Below are positions 27,273 to 34,804 of a stretch of 64,000 bases of DNA, one piece after another. Each line of letters begins with the position of its first letter. Position 1 is the stretch's first letter. Below the pieces are notes generated by a model that did not search any database, was not told the origin of the DNA, and worked only from the letters and a program-made list of their open reading frames with translations. Origin of the DNA: Cupriavidus necator A5-1 (GTDB lineage: Bacteria > Pseudomonadota > Gammaproteobacteria > Burkholderiales > Burkholderiaceae); NCBI RefSeq assembly GCF_000744095.1, contig NZ_JQLI01000001.1, forward strand, positions 1,922,001-1,986,000. The letters are read 5' to 3'. Both the position numbers and the translations under genes were made by a program.

Positions 27273-27326
27273 TTGCGAATGAGCTCAGTTTGCGAACTCC
27301 GGTGTCAAAAGGAAATTGCCTATAAT
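27273..27326 (+). promoter_or_regulatory. Divergent promoter region with repeated TTGCGAA and a TATAAT box
   Basis: The spacer between the epimerase and LysR genes holds two direct copies of TTGCGAA at 27273-27279 and 27290-27296, 17 bases apart, and a consensus -10 box TATAAT at 27321-27326 directed towards the LysR gene. No good -35 was found at the ideal spacing. The repeats are possible LysR contact sites; this is inference from position. Confidence 0.4.
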
Positions 27327-27355
27327 CGGCTGGCCGCTAAAGAAAATTGTATAGC

Positions 27356-28252
27356 ATGCTCAAGAGCGAACCGAACTGGGAGTGGTACCGGACCTTTCTT
27401 CATGTGCTGGAAACCGGCTCGCTGTCCGCCGCCGGGCGTGCGATGGGCCTGACGCAGCCGACTGTCGGCCGGCACATCGACAGCCTTGAGGCCGCCTTGG
27501 GGCTGAAGCTGTTCACCCGCTCTTTCGACGGCTTCGCGCCGACTGACGCTGCGCACGAGCTGAGGCCCTATGCCACCGGCATTGCTGCGACGGCAGCGGC
27601 AATGCGGCGGGTCGCCAGCAGCCACGGCTCGGGCGTGCGCGGCACGGTCCGGTTGTCGGCGAGCGAAGTCATCGGCGTCGAAGTGCTGCCGCCGTTACTC
27701 GCGGCACTGCGCAATGCGCATCCAGAATTGAATATCGAGCTGGTCCTGTCGAATCGGGTGGACGACCTGCTGCGTCGCGAGGCGGATATTGCAGTACGAA
27801 TGTTCCGGCCGGAGCAGGAAGCGCTGGTGGCCAAGCGTGTGGGCGGGATCGAACTGGGCCTGCATGCCCATGAAAGCTATCTGGCATCCCATGGCGTGCC
27901 GGAATCGCTGGAGGCGCTGTCCGGTTTTGCGGTCATCGGCTTCGATCAGGAGAATGAGTTTATCCGCCGCTTGCTGGAAACATTCAAAGCGTTCCCGCGA
28001 GACAACCTGGCATTTCGCTCTGACAGTGATCTGGCGCAGCTGGGGGCAATCCGGGCGGGGTTCGGCATTGGCGTGTGCCAGTCGGCGCTGGCGGCGCGGG
28101 ACAAGCGACTGGTCAGGGTCCTGCATAATCAGTTCTCTGTGACGATGGATACCTGGGTAGCCATGCACGAGGATTTGCGCGGGAGTGCCCGATGTGCGGT
28201 GACGTTTGCCGCGCTGGCTTCGGGCTTGCATGCCTACGTCCAGGGTTTGTAG
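27356..28252 (+). CDS. LysR-family transcriptional regulator
   Basis: A 298-residue LysR protein with a winged helix at residues 1-65 (TFLHVLETGSLSAAGRAMGL, QPTVGRHIDSLEAAL) and a periplasmic-binding-protein-like effector domain. The ATG at 27356 is preferred over a TTG three codons earlier. It is divergently arranged with the NmrA-like epimerase gene, which it probably controls. Confidence 0.87.
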   Translation: MLKSEPNWEWYRTFLHVLETGSLSAAGRAMGLTQPTVGRHIDSLEAALGLKLFTRSFDGFAPTDAAHELRPYATGIAATAAAMRRVASSHGSGVRGTVRLSASEVIGVEVLPPLLAALRNAHPELNIELVLSNRVDDLLRREADIAVRMFRPEQEALVAKRVGGIELGLHAHESYLASHGVPESLEALSGFAVIGFDQENEFIRRLLETFKAFPRDNLAFRSDSDLAQLGAIRAGFGIGVCQSALAARDKRLVRVLHNQFSVTMDTWVAMHEDLRGSARCAVTFAALASGLHAYVQGL

Positions 28253-28337
28253 ACGTATCTGTCTGCGTCCATGACTTGCATCACCTTCGTCGCCAATCGT
28301 GCGAACCGTTTTCGGTTGGCACCAGGGAGTGAAGGCA

Positions 28338-28808
28338 ATGACCAACAAAACATCCATGAAGCGGCCGGAGGCCGCAAAGAGGGCCGCCGCTAAGCAGGGC
28401 GCCGCGAAGCCGACCCTCCTCGCGGGCGGCAACCCTCAGATTGCGAGAGCGGACGGGGATGCCCCCGTGCAGGCCTACATTGCTGCCATGCCGGGCTGGA
28501 AGCGCGACGCGGGGCGCCGCCTCGACGCGCTCATCGTGCGCAACGTGCCCAACGTCTGCAAGGCCGTGAGGTGGAACTCGCCTTTCTATGGTATCGAGGG
28601 CCAGGGCTGGTTTCTCAGCATCCATTGCTTCACGAAGTACATCAAGGTGGCTTTCTTCCGCGGCGCGTCGCTGCGTCCGGTCCCCCCGGTCGAGTCCAAG
28701 GACAAGAACACGCGCTACGTCCACATCCACGAAGACGACAAGCTCGATGAGGAACTGGTGACGAGCTGGATCCGGCAGGCATCGGAGCTGCCCGGCTGGA
28801 TCCCATAG
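28338..28808 (+). CDS. DUF1801 (YdhG-like) domain protein
   Basis: A 156-residue cytosolic protein. The first 35 residues are Lys/Ala-rich and probably disordered. The DUF1801 core follows: VQAYIAAMPGWKRDAGRRLD, then VPNVCKAVRWNSPFYGIEG and WFLSIHCFTKYIKVAFFRG, with the family's conserved Trp-Pro/Ser-Pro region. The biochemical role of the family is not settled; a chaperone-like fold similar to frataxin-type proteins has been suggested. The stop overlaps a long palindrome that may end transcription. Confidence 0.8.
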   Translation: MTNKTSMKRPEAAKRAAAKQGAAKPTLLAGGNPQIARADGDAPVQAYIAAMPGWKRDAGRRLDALIVRNVPNVCKAVRWNSPFYGIEGQGWFLSIHCFTKYIKVAFFRGASLRPVPPVESKDKNTRYVHIHEDDKLDEELVTSWIRQASELPGWIP

Positions 28809-28833
28809 CGCTTGCGGGGATCCCCGCAAGCGC
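28808..28833. terminator. Perfect 26-base palindrome after DUF1801 gene
   Basis: GCGCTTGCGGGGATCCCCGC and the following AAGCGC form a perfect palindrome starting at the last base of the DUF1801 stop codon. An RNA hairpin with a 10-13 bp stem is expected. No T-run follows, so it may be a weak or factor-assisted terminator. Confidence 0.5.
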
Positions 28834-28931
28834 CACCGCAGACGGCGGGAGTGTCGCGACAGCCGATCCTCGACTGTCATCGCGCCGTGCTAACGTCGCA
28901 CCCAGGCACATTGGATGTGGAGGGAGTTTGC

Positions 28932-29969
28932 ATGCAAGCGGGCATTGTCGAGGCCGGCTACGGGTCGGACCCGGTCGGTCTGGTCAGCGGGTTCCTGTTC
29001 GCGCCCGGCGGGCCGGTGCGCGAGATCGATTCCCATGCCGCGGCGGCGTGGCTGCAGCAGATGCCGTCGCAACCGCCGGACGCCGCGCACCATCGCCCCT
29101 TCCTGTGGCTGCACTTCAACCTGTCGCACAGCGCATGCGAACGCTGGATGAAGGCGCATCTTGGCCTGCCGGACGAATACTTCGAGGCGCTGCGGCAGGG
29201 CTCGCGCTCGACGCGGATCGAGCGCCAGGACGTCGCCCTGCTGGCCGTCGTCAACGACGTTATCTACAACTTCGGCGTCACGTCGACGGACGTCTCCACG
29301 TTGTGGGCCCACGCCGATCACCGCCTGCTGGTGACGGCCCGCGCCCGACCGCTGCGATCCGTGGACCGGCTGCGGGCGGCGGTGCGGCGCGGCGAGGCTT
29401 TCCGCTCGCCGCTGGACCTCGTGGTGCACCTGTTGCGCGACCAGGCCGACGTGCTGGTGCAGATCGTGCGCGAGACCGGTGTGAGCGTCGACCAGATCGA
29501 GGACCAGTTGTTGTCGCAGCGCCTGCACGGTAACCGCGCCGACCTGGGTGCGATGCGGCGCGGGCTGGTGCGGCTGCAACGGCTGCTGGCGCCCGAGCCT
29601 GGCGCGCTGTTCCGGCTACTGAACCGGCCGCCGGCCTGGCTGCAGGAAACGGACTTGCAGGAGCTGCGTGAATCGACCGAGGAATTCTCGCTCGTACTCA
29701 ACGACCTGGCCGCGTTGGTCGAACGCATCAAACTGCTGCAAGAGGAAATCGCCGCCAAGCTCAACGAGCAAACCAACCGCACGTTGTTTACCCTGACGCT
29801 GGTGACGGTACTGGCGCTCCCGATCAACATCGTGGCCGGCTTTTTCGGCATGAATGTGGGCGGGATCCCGCTGGCCGATCACCCGCACGGATTCTGGGTA
29901 CTGGTGGCGCTAGTGGCCAGTTTCACGGTGCTGGCCGGGCGCTGGGCGTTCCGCAAGCAGGCCGGGTAG
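28932..29969 (+). CDS. zntB: CorA-family zinc transporter ZntB
   Basis: Inner-membrane zinc transporter of the CorA/MIT superfamily, 345 residues. A large N-terminal cytosolic funnel domain (about 1-280) ends in a long coiled helix (LALNDLAALVERIKLL region), followed by two transmembrane helices. The pore signature is FGMNVGGIPL, the Gly-Met-Asn motif in its ZntB form with a variable Gly-Gly continuation. The ATG at 28932 follows GGAGGGAG; the frame is open back to 28812 without a site. It is a single gene. Zinc import by proton coupling is known for the E. coli homologue; older work assigned efflux. Confidence 0.85.
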   Translation: MQAGIVEAGYGSDPVGLVSGFLFAPGGPVREIDSHAAAAWLQQMPSQPPDAAHHRPFLWLHFNLSHSACERWMKAHLGLPDEYFEALRQGSRSTRIERQDVALLAVVNDVIYNFGVTSTDVSTLWAHADHRLLVTARARPLRSVDRLRAAVRRGEAFRSPLDLVVHLLRDQADVLVQIVRETGVSVDQIEDQLLSQRLHGNRADLGAMRRGLVRLQRLLAPEPGALFRLLNRPPAWLQETDLQELRESTEEFSLVLNDLAALVERIKLLQEEIAAKLNEQTNRTLFTLTLVTVLALPINIVAGFFGMNVGGIPLADHPHGFWVLVALVASFTVLAGRWAFRKQAG

Positions 29970-30029
29970 GCAGGGCTGGCATCAGCGACGTGCCACGGCC
30001 GCGCAACCCGCAATGAAACAGGACGACGC

Positions 30030-31109
30030 ATGAATGCTGCAAACCTCCTCGCTCACCCTTGGTTCGGCACATGGACCGCGGCCCTGATCGCTGTCGTCGT
30101 CGCGCTGATCGCGCATCGCCTTGGCGGTCTGCTGCTGTTGCGTATGACCCGGACCGCGCCGGTGCTGCGTGCCATCGTGATAAAAGCGCGCGCCCCCTCG
30201 AAGGCAGTCTTGCCCCTGCTGGCGTTGCAGACCGTCTGGCAGGCTGCGCCAGACGATCTGCACTGGATCGGCAGCGTGCGGCATCTCAACGGGCTGCTGA
30301 TGATTGTCGCGACCACCTGGCTTGCGGCGCGCATCATCGCCGGCTTTGCGCAAGGGGTATTGGACCGGCACCCGGTGGATGTGGAGGACAATGTGGGGGC
30401 ACGGCGCATCCACACCCAAACACGCGTGCTCTCGCGCATTGCGATGACGCTGGTCGTGGTGATGGGTGCGGCAATGCTGCTCATGACCTTTCCAGGCGCG
30501 CGGCAAGTTGGCGCCAGCTTGCTGGCCTCGGCAGGCGTGGTCGGTCTGATCGCCGGCTTTGCCGCCAAGCCGGTGTTCAGCAACATGATCGCCGGACTGC
30601 AACTCGCCCTGACTCAGCCAATCCGGCTCGATGACGTACTCATCGTCGAAGGCGAGTGGGGCCGCGTGGAGGAGATTACCGGCACGTACGTTGTGCTCCG
30701 GATATGGGACGAGCGTCGTCTCATTATCCCGCTCCAGTATTTCATTGAGAAGCCGTTCCAGAACTGGACCCGCAACAACGCGCAGCTCATGGGATCGGTG
30801 TTCTTCCACGTGGACTATGGCATGCCACTGGCACCGCTGCGCAAGGAACTGGAGCGCATCGTGCGCGCAGCGCCTGAGTGGGACCAGCGGTTCTTCAATC
30901 TGGTGGTCACCGACGCCACGGAGCGGACGATGCAGATACGCGTACTGTGCACCGCGGCCTCCTCTGGCCAGGCGTGGGACCTGCGCTGCGTGGTGCGCGA
31001 GGGGCTGATCGACTTCATGCAGCGCGAGTTCCCGCAGTACCTGCCGCGGCTGCGAATTGAAAGCGACGCCCATACGCCTCTGGGAAACAACCCGGCGCAC
31101 GCCACCTGA
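30030..31109 (+). CDS. MscS-family mechanosensitive channel
   Basis: A 359-residue small-conductance mechanosensitive channel family protein. Transmembrane segments lie at about residues 12-35, 65-95 and 130-160. The pore-lining helix is GASLLASAGVVGLIAGFAAK, followed by the beta-domain start QLALTQPIRLDDVLIVEGEWGRVEEI and YVVLRIWDERRLIIPLQYF. A C-terminal cytosolic alpha/beta domain completes the family plan. It lies 60 bases after zntB on the same strand and may be co-transcribed, although the two have no known functional link. Confidence 0.87.
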   Translation: MNAANLLAHPWFGTWTAALIAVVVALIAHRLGGLLLLRMTRTAPVLRAIVIKARAPSKAVLPLLALQTVWQAAPDDLHWIGSVRHLNGLLMIVATTWLAARIIAGFAQGVLDRHPVDVEDNVGARRIHTQTRVLSRIAMTLVVVMGAAMLLMTFPGARQVGASLLASAGVVGLIAGFAAKPVFSNMIAGLQLALTQPIRLDDVLIVEGEWGRVEEITGTYVVLRIWDERRLIIPLQYFIEKPFQNWTRNNAQLMGSVFFHVDYGMPLAPLRKELERIVRAAPEWDQRFFNLVVTDATERTMQIRVLCTAASSGQAWDLRCVVREGLIDFMQREFPQYLPRLRIESDAHTPLGNNPAHAT

Positions 31110-31152
31110 ATGCTGCCAGGCACAGGCTCGGATTGTTCGGCAGCGACCCCCG

Positions 31153-31791
31153 CTACGTGCGGATGCCGAACAAGCCGTGCCAGAACGAATCGAAGGCGCC
31201 GGTGTGCCGCCTGGGCCGCGCCACCTCGTCGGGGTTTGACGCCGCCGCCCCGGCGGACGTCGGGGCAGCCTCGGTGTCAGGCGCGTCCGCGGCCGGCGCA
31301 TTTGCGCGCCGCGACTCCTGCAGGGCCCATACGCTGTCCGCGATGCGTGCCGCCAGTTCCGCGTCGCAGTCCCGGCCGAGCAGCACGCCGAAGAGGACGT
31401 CGCGGTTGTGGCCATCGTCGGCAAACTGCATAGCGATCGCGACCATCTTCTCGTAGTGTTCCTGCGCGAGGCGCTGGCGCTCGCGTTGCGCCGCGCGCTC
31501 CTGTTCTTCCTGCGCCTCGCGCTCCGCGTGCCAGCGCTGCATCTCCCGCTCAAACACCTCGTCGTAGATCTGGCGCTGCCCGGCGTCTGAAAGAATGGTG
31601 TAGGCGTCGCGAATTTCCTGGAATGCCGCGTGCGCCTCCACCTCGCGGCCAAGGTTGCGGTCGGGGTGCCATTTCATGGCGGCGCGGCGGTAGGCGCGCT
31701 TGATCTCGTCCAGGGTGGCGTCCGGTTGCACGCCGAGGGTCGTGTAGAGGGTTGTCATGGCCGATGGGGCGGCTGCTGGGCGGGCATTCAT
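31153..31791 (-). CDS. J-domain (DnaJ-like) co-chaperone protein
   Basis: A 212-residue protein with an N-terminal J-domain (about residues 14-78): TLYTTLGVQPDATLDEIKRA, then AMKWHPDRN with the His-Pro-Asp triad that stimulates Hsp70 ATPase. A Glu/Arg-rich coiled region (about 80-120) follows, then an uncharacterised C-terminus ending SFWHGLFGIRT. It has no Gly/Phe linker or zinc finger, so it is a class C (type III) J-protein. The ATG at 31791 is used; one at 31758 (MTTLYTTLG) is also plausible. It is convergent with the MscS gene. Confidence 0.82.
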   Translation of the reverse strand: MNARPAAAPSAMTTLYTTLGVQPDATLDEIKRAYRRAAMKWHPDRNLGREVEAHAAFQEIRDAYTILSDAGQRQIYDEVFEREMQRWHAEREAQEEQERAAQRERQRLAQEHYEKMVAIAMQFADDGHNRDVLFGVLLGRDCDAELAARIADSVWALQESRRANAPAADAPDTEAAPTSAGAAASNPDEVARPRRHTGAFDSFWHGLFGIRT

Positions 31792-32097
31792 CCTAGCACG
31801 GGATGCCCCGCCAGCACGTCACTGCCACGTCGACGCGGGGGCTCCCGCGCAACGCCCCCGCAACCATGCAAGGCGCCGCACATATCTGCATGCCCGCCGT
31901 CCATAGCGGCGTTGCGCTGGGCGCGCACTGTTCGCCGCACACGAACCACCGTCAGGAGTGTCGGAAATTCCCCATCAGTTTTCGTCCTTTATGGGACGGC
32001 TTTTACACCCTGGCCTGCGGCACAGCGTGGCATGGCACATGCGTATCGGGCGTGAGCGATATCGCACCGCTCATCACCAACTTGCGAGGAGACCAAC
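31792..32097. other. Upstream region of the double-glycine peptide gene
   Basis: About 300 bases without a supported gene. It contains a GC-rich hairpin near 31837-31863 (GCGGGGG pairing with CCCCCGC) and presumably the promoters of the minus-strand J-protein gene and the plus-strand peptide gene. No clear promoter motif was assigned. Confidence 0.4.
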
Positions 32098-32340
32098 ATG
32101 ACCAAACTGACCATCCGCGACCTCCCACAGCTGCGCAAACTCGACCAGGCCGCGCGCGCCGCCGTCCTCGGTGGGATGGGCTACCTGGACGCCGAGCCAC
32201 TGATCCTGACCCATCCCGACGCCAGCTTTGTGCCGGTGCGCGTGCAGTGGCTGCTGCGGAACCTGCCGCCTTTCATCTATCATCCGCCCGTCTTCCCCGG
32301 CCCGGCCATTCCGAACGGGGCGCCGACGGTCGGCGTGTAA
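32098..32340 (+). CDS. Small peptide with double-glycine-type leader
   Basis: An 80-residue peptide starting MTKLTIRDLPQLRKLDQAAR and then AAVLGGM, with the Gly-Gly at residues 25-26. The pattern LtIrDL...LD..A.aaV.GG is that of bacteriocin/RiPP-like leader peptides processed by C39-peptidase ABC exporters. The remaining 54 residues are Pro-rich (PPFIYHPPVFPGPAIPNGAP) and have no Cys. GAGGAGACCAAC gives a good ribosome binding site. No C39 exporter, modification enzyme or immunity gene is in the window. The function may be secretion-related but is not established. Confidence 0.65.
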   Translation: MTKLTIRDLPQLRKLDQAARAAVLGGMGYLDAEPLILTHPDASFVPVRVQWLLRNLPPFIYHPPVFPGPAIPNGAPTVGV

Positions 32341-32375
32341 TGGGGCTTCGACGACTTCACGCGCAAGGTTCCGGG

Positions 32376-32416
32376 GCCAGGTCCGCTTCCGGGTTCACCC
32401 CGGAAGCGGACCTGGC
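32376..32416 (+). terminator. 18-bp perfect hairpin downstream of the leader-peptide gene
   Basis: GCCAGGTCCGCTTCCGGG at 32376-32393 is perfectly complementary to 32399-32416 around a 5-base loop TTCAC. It lies 36 bases after the stop of the small-peptide gene. The stem is strong but has no T-run, so either a transcript-stabilising hairpin or a terminator of unusual form is possible. The spacer from 32417 to 32769 holds no further gene. Confidence 0.5.
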
Positions 32417-32769
32417 ACGAATCCGGAGCAGTTGTATGCCGCTGGTCCAGCGATAGGCTAGTGGACGTCATCGGCGAGAACCTGTGCTGCGTGCTTCGGG
32501 GTGAGGTGACGGGCGGGTCTCTCATGGTCCGCCGCACCGGTGGCATCCCCCACATCGTGTGCGCTTCTCGTTCGTATTGGAGGCGAGATTGACCATCGAC
32601 GATCTCCTATAGTTCCGATCACGGCCACTCTCACTGACGCGGTCAATGCGCGCGAGGGCCACCTCGCTCACTTCCACGAGGCATCAGCCATGGAAGCCAG
32701 GCATCGCGGCCGGCCACGAGGACGTTGGATGCATCCGTCCAATCCCATCCCTCTGAACGGAGGTCTATC

Positions 32770-33384
32770 GTGAACACTAATGCCACCAACGACATGAAGC
32801 TCGAAGTTGTCGTCATCCCCGTTTCGGACGTGGATCGCGCCAAGCGCTTCTACGGCGACCTCGGCTGGAAGCTCGACGCCGACTTCCCTAAGGGCGACGC
32901 GTTTCGGATCCTGCAGTTCACGCCTCCGGGCTCGCCGTGTTCGATCCACTTCGGCACGGGAATCACGTCCGCCGAGCCGGGCTCGGTACAAGGACTCTAT
33001 CTCGTCGTGTCCGACATCGAGGCAGCTCGCGCCGAGCTCGTCGAGCGCGGTGTCGACATGAGCGAAGTATTCCACCGTGCCGTCGGTGAACCCCCTCAGG
33101 ATGGCCCGCATCCGCAGCGGCAGACCTACTCCTCGTACGCAACGTTCAGCGACCCGGACGGCAACAGCTGGCTGTTGCAGGAGGTCACCGCGCGCTTGCC
33201 CGGACGCGTGAATGCGGACACGACATTCACCTCGTCGACTGATCTCGCGGCCGCGCTCCGGCGTGCGGCGGTTGCGCATGGCGAGCACGAGAAGCGCAAC
33301 GGCGGCAAGCACGATGAGAATTGGCCGGACTGGTACGCCGAGTACATCGTGCGGGAGCAGTCTGGCGAGGAACCGCCGGCGTAG
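32770..33384 (+). CDS. VOC-superfamily (glyoxalase-like) protein
   Basis: A 204-residue protein of the vicinal oxygen chelate fold. The core at about residues 10-140 shows the paired beta-alpha-beta units: EVVVIPVSDVDRAKRFYGDL, and later GLYLVVSDIEAARAELVERG ending with YATFSDPDGNSWLLQEV. The candidate metal ligands are Glu/His of the paired strands but not certain. A C-terminal extension (about 150-204) carries a helical segment with HDENWPDWYAEYIV, found in a subgroup of these proteins. The GTG at 32770 is preceded by GGAGG. The reaction is unknown. Confidence 0.8.
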   Translation: MNTNATNDMKLEVVVIPVSDVDRAKRFYGDLGWKLDADFPKGDAFRILQFTPPGSPCSIHFGTGITSAEPGSVQGLYLVVSDIEAARAELVERGVDMSEVFHRAVGEPPQDGPHPQRQTYSSYATFSDPDGNSWLLQEVTARLPGRVNADTTFTSSTDLAAALRRAAVAHGEHEKRNGGKHDENWPDWYAEYIVREQSGEEPPA

Positions 33385-33398
33385 GCCGCGGAGGAACG

Positions 33399-34016
33399 CT
33401 ATGCCTCGCGCCGAGCCAGCGCCAGGAACGCGCCCAAGCCCAGCATCGTGACCCCCGACACACGGGTCATCAATCGGGCGCGTACTGCGCGGGCGGCGCC
33501 AGACTTGAGCCAACGATGAGCGGCAAGCACTGCAAAAACGTCCACCAGCGTGTTGAGCGCGACGCAGATGCTGCCCAGCAGCACTAGCTGCGGTACGAGG
33601 GGTTCGCCTGGCGAGACAAACTGCGGCAGGAACGCCAGAAAGAATAGTGCGGTCTTGACATTCAAGACCTCGACCACGATGCCCTCGACCAGGGCGCGGC
33701 GCGCGCCTTGAGACGGCACGGCATCAACCGTGACCGGCTGTTCCTTGCGCATCAACATGCGAATTCCCAGGTACACCAGATAGGCCGCACCAAGGTACTT
33801 GAGCAGGTTGAACGCCATGGCGGACTGGGCAATGATCAGCGACAGGCCCAAGGTTCCCGCGAGCACATGGAGCATGCCTCCGAGGCCGGTGCCGAAGCAT
33901 GAAGCCAGGCCCTCCGATCGGCCGCCAGCCACCGTTCGGGCAACGACATAGGCGACGCCCGGGCCTGGGGTGATGGCAAGAACGACGGCAGCGATCAGGA
34001 AGGGGATGAATGACAT
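33399..34016 (-). CDS. LysE/RhtB-family amino-acid exporter
   Basis: Inner-membrane exporter of 205 residues with six hydrophobic segments. Family signatures are the N-terminal ITPGPGVAYVVARTVAGGR, the ASCFGTGLGGMLHVLAGTLG segment, and VLNVKTALFFLAFLPQFVS with the conserved Asn-x-Lys. Family members export homoserine, threonine, lysine or other metabolites; the substrate is not predicted. It is convergent with the VOC gene, and the PaiB-like gene lies 80 bases away on the same strand. Confidence 0.85.
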   Translation of the reverse strand: MSFIPFLIAAVVLAITPGPGVAYVVARTVAGGRSEGLASCFGTGLGGMLHVLAGTLGLSLIIAQSAMAFNLLKYLGAAYLVYLGIRMLMRKEQPVTVDAVPSQGARRALVEGIVVEVLNVKTALFFLAFLPQFVSPGEPLVPQLVLLGSICVALNTLVDVFAVLAAHRWLKSGAARAVRARLMTRVSGVTMLGLGAFLALARREA

Positions 34017-34096
34017 GGTGTGGGTAGTTCTTTAATGGTGGAGCCTTGCTGAGCCCGGACCGGGCCAATCATGTATGGGTCTGAATGGCCGCTTGT

Positions 34097-34720
34097 TCAT
34101 CCGGCTTTGCGCATGGACTGCGCCAGTTCGCCATACCCCCGCGCCTCCAGGGTGTTGGCAGCACTGAGGCGATCACGCGGCTCCCTGTTCTGGCTGAGCT
34201 TTACCTTGCCCACCAGCGAAGCGATGGCGATCTCGATGCCCACGATGTTGCGCAGCATGCTGTCGATGTACTCGGGCGCGGAGTCCCCCATCTTCCAGGG
34301 CCTGGGTTCAGCCGCCTCGTGTCGCCGTGTCAGGCGCGCGACGAGGCGGCGAACGAAGCGCTCGTCGTCATGCACGGTGAGCGTGCCATGCGCGTGTACC
34401 ACCTCGTAGTTCCAGGTCGGCACCTGGCGGTGCGCCTCATGCTTGCTCGGGTACCAGTTGGGCGAGATGTAGGCCTCGGCGCCGCGAAACACGACCATGA
34501 CCGGCGTGCCCGTGGGGCAACGCTGCCAGAGCGGGTTGGCACGGGCCACGTGGGCTGTGAGTACGCCGTGCGTTCCCTCGCCGGCATCGAACTCGAACGG
34601 AATGTGGTCGGCATCCAGTCCGGCGCTTCCTTGTGTGACCAGCATCCCCAGCGGGTGCTCGCGGATGATGCGGGCGAGTTCCTCGGGGCGGTTTTCAGCA
34701 AAGTGGGCAGGGATGTACAT
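34097..34720 (-). CDS. PaiB-family FMN-binding negative transcriptional regulator/flavin-binding protein
   Basis: A 207-residue PaiB-like protein. Typical elements are the start MYIPAHFAENRPEELARIIR, HPLGMLVTQGSAGLDADHIPF, TAHVARANPLWQR, and SPNWYPSKHEAHRQVPTWNY, then an RPWKMGDSAPEYI block near the C-terminus. The family binds FMN in a split-barrel fold and was named for a Bacillus sporulation/protease regulator; direct DNA binding is not general. It is divergent from a MocR/PdxR-type regulator 84 bases away, a frequent pairing, so that regulator probably controls it. Confidence 0.87.
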   Translation of the reverse strand: MYIPAHFAENRPEELARIIREHPLGMLVTQGSAGLDADHIPFEFDAGEGTHGVLTAHVARANPLWQRCPTGTPVMVVFRGAEAYISPNWYPSKHEAHRQVPTWNYEVVHAHGTLTVHDDERFVRRLVARLTRRHEAAEPRPWKMGDSAPEYIDSMLRNIVGIEIAIASLVGKVKLSQNREPRDRLSAANTLEARGYGELAQSMRKAG

Positions 34721-34804
34721 GGTGGCCGAATCGGAGGCGATGGAATTCTCGATACTCTCGCCCACAACTGGCACAATCAGAAGGTCCAGTTTTGAAGATT
34801 CTTT

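Noticed and set aside
29982..31652. Minus-strand frame (556 codons) opposite MscS and the J-protein
   Set aside because: Overlaps two well-supported genes, one in the same strand but another frame; the composition is Arg/His-rich.
31803..32456. Plus-strand frame (217 codons) over the small leader-peptide gene
   Set aside because: Overlaps the better-supported peptide gene in a different frame and ends in the hairpin; it has no ribosome binding site.
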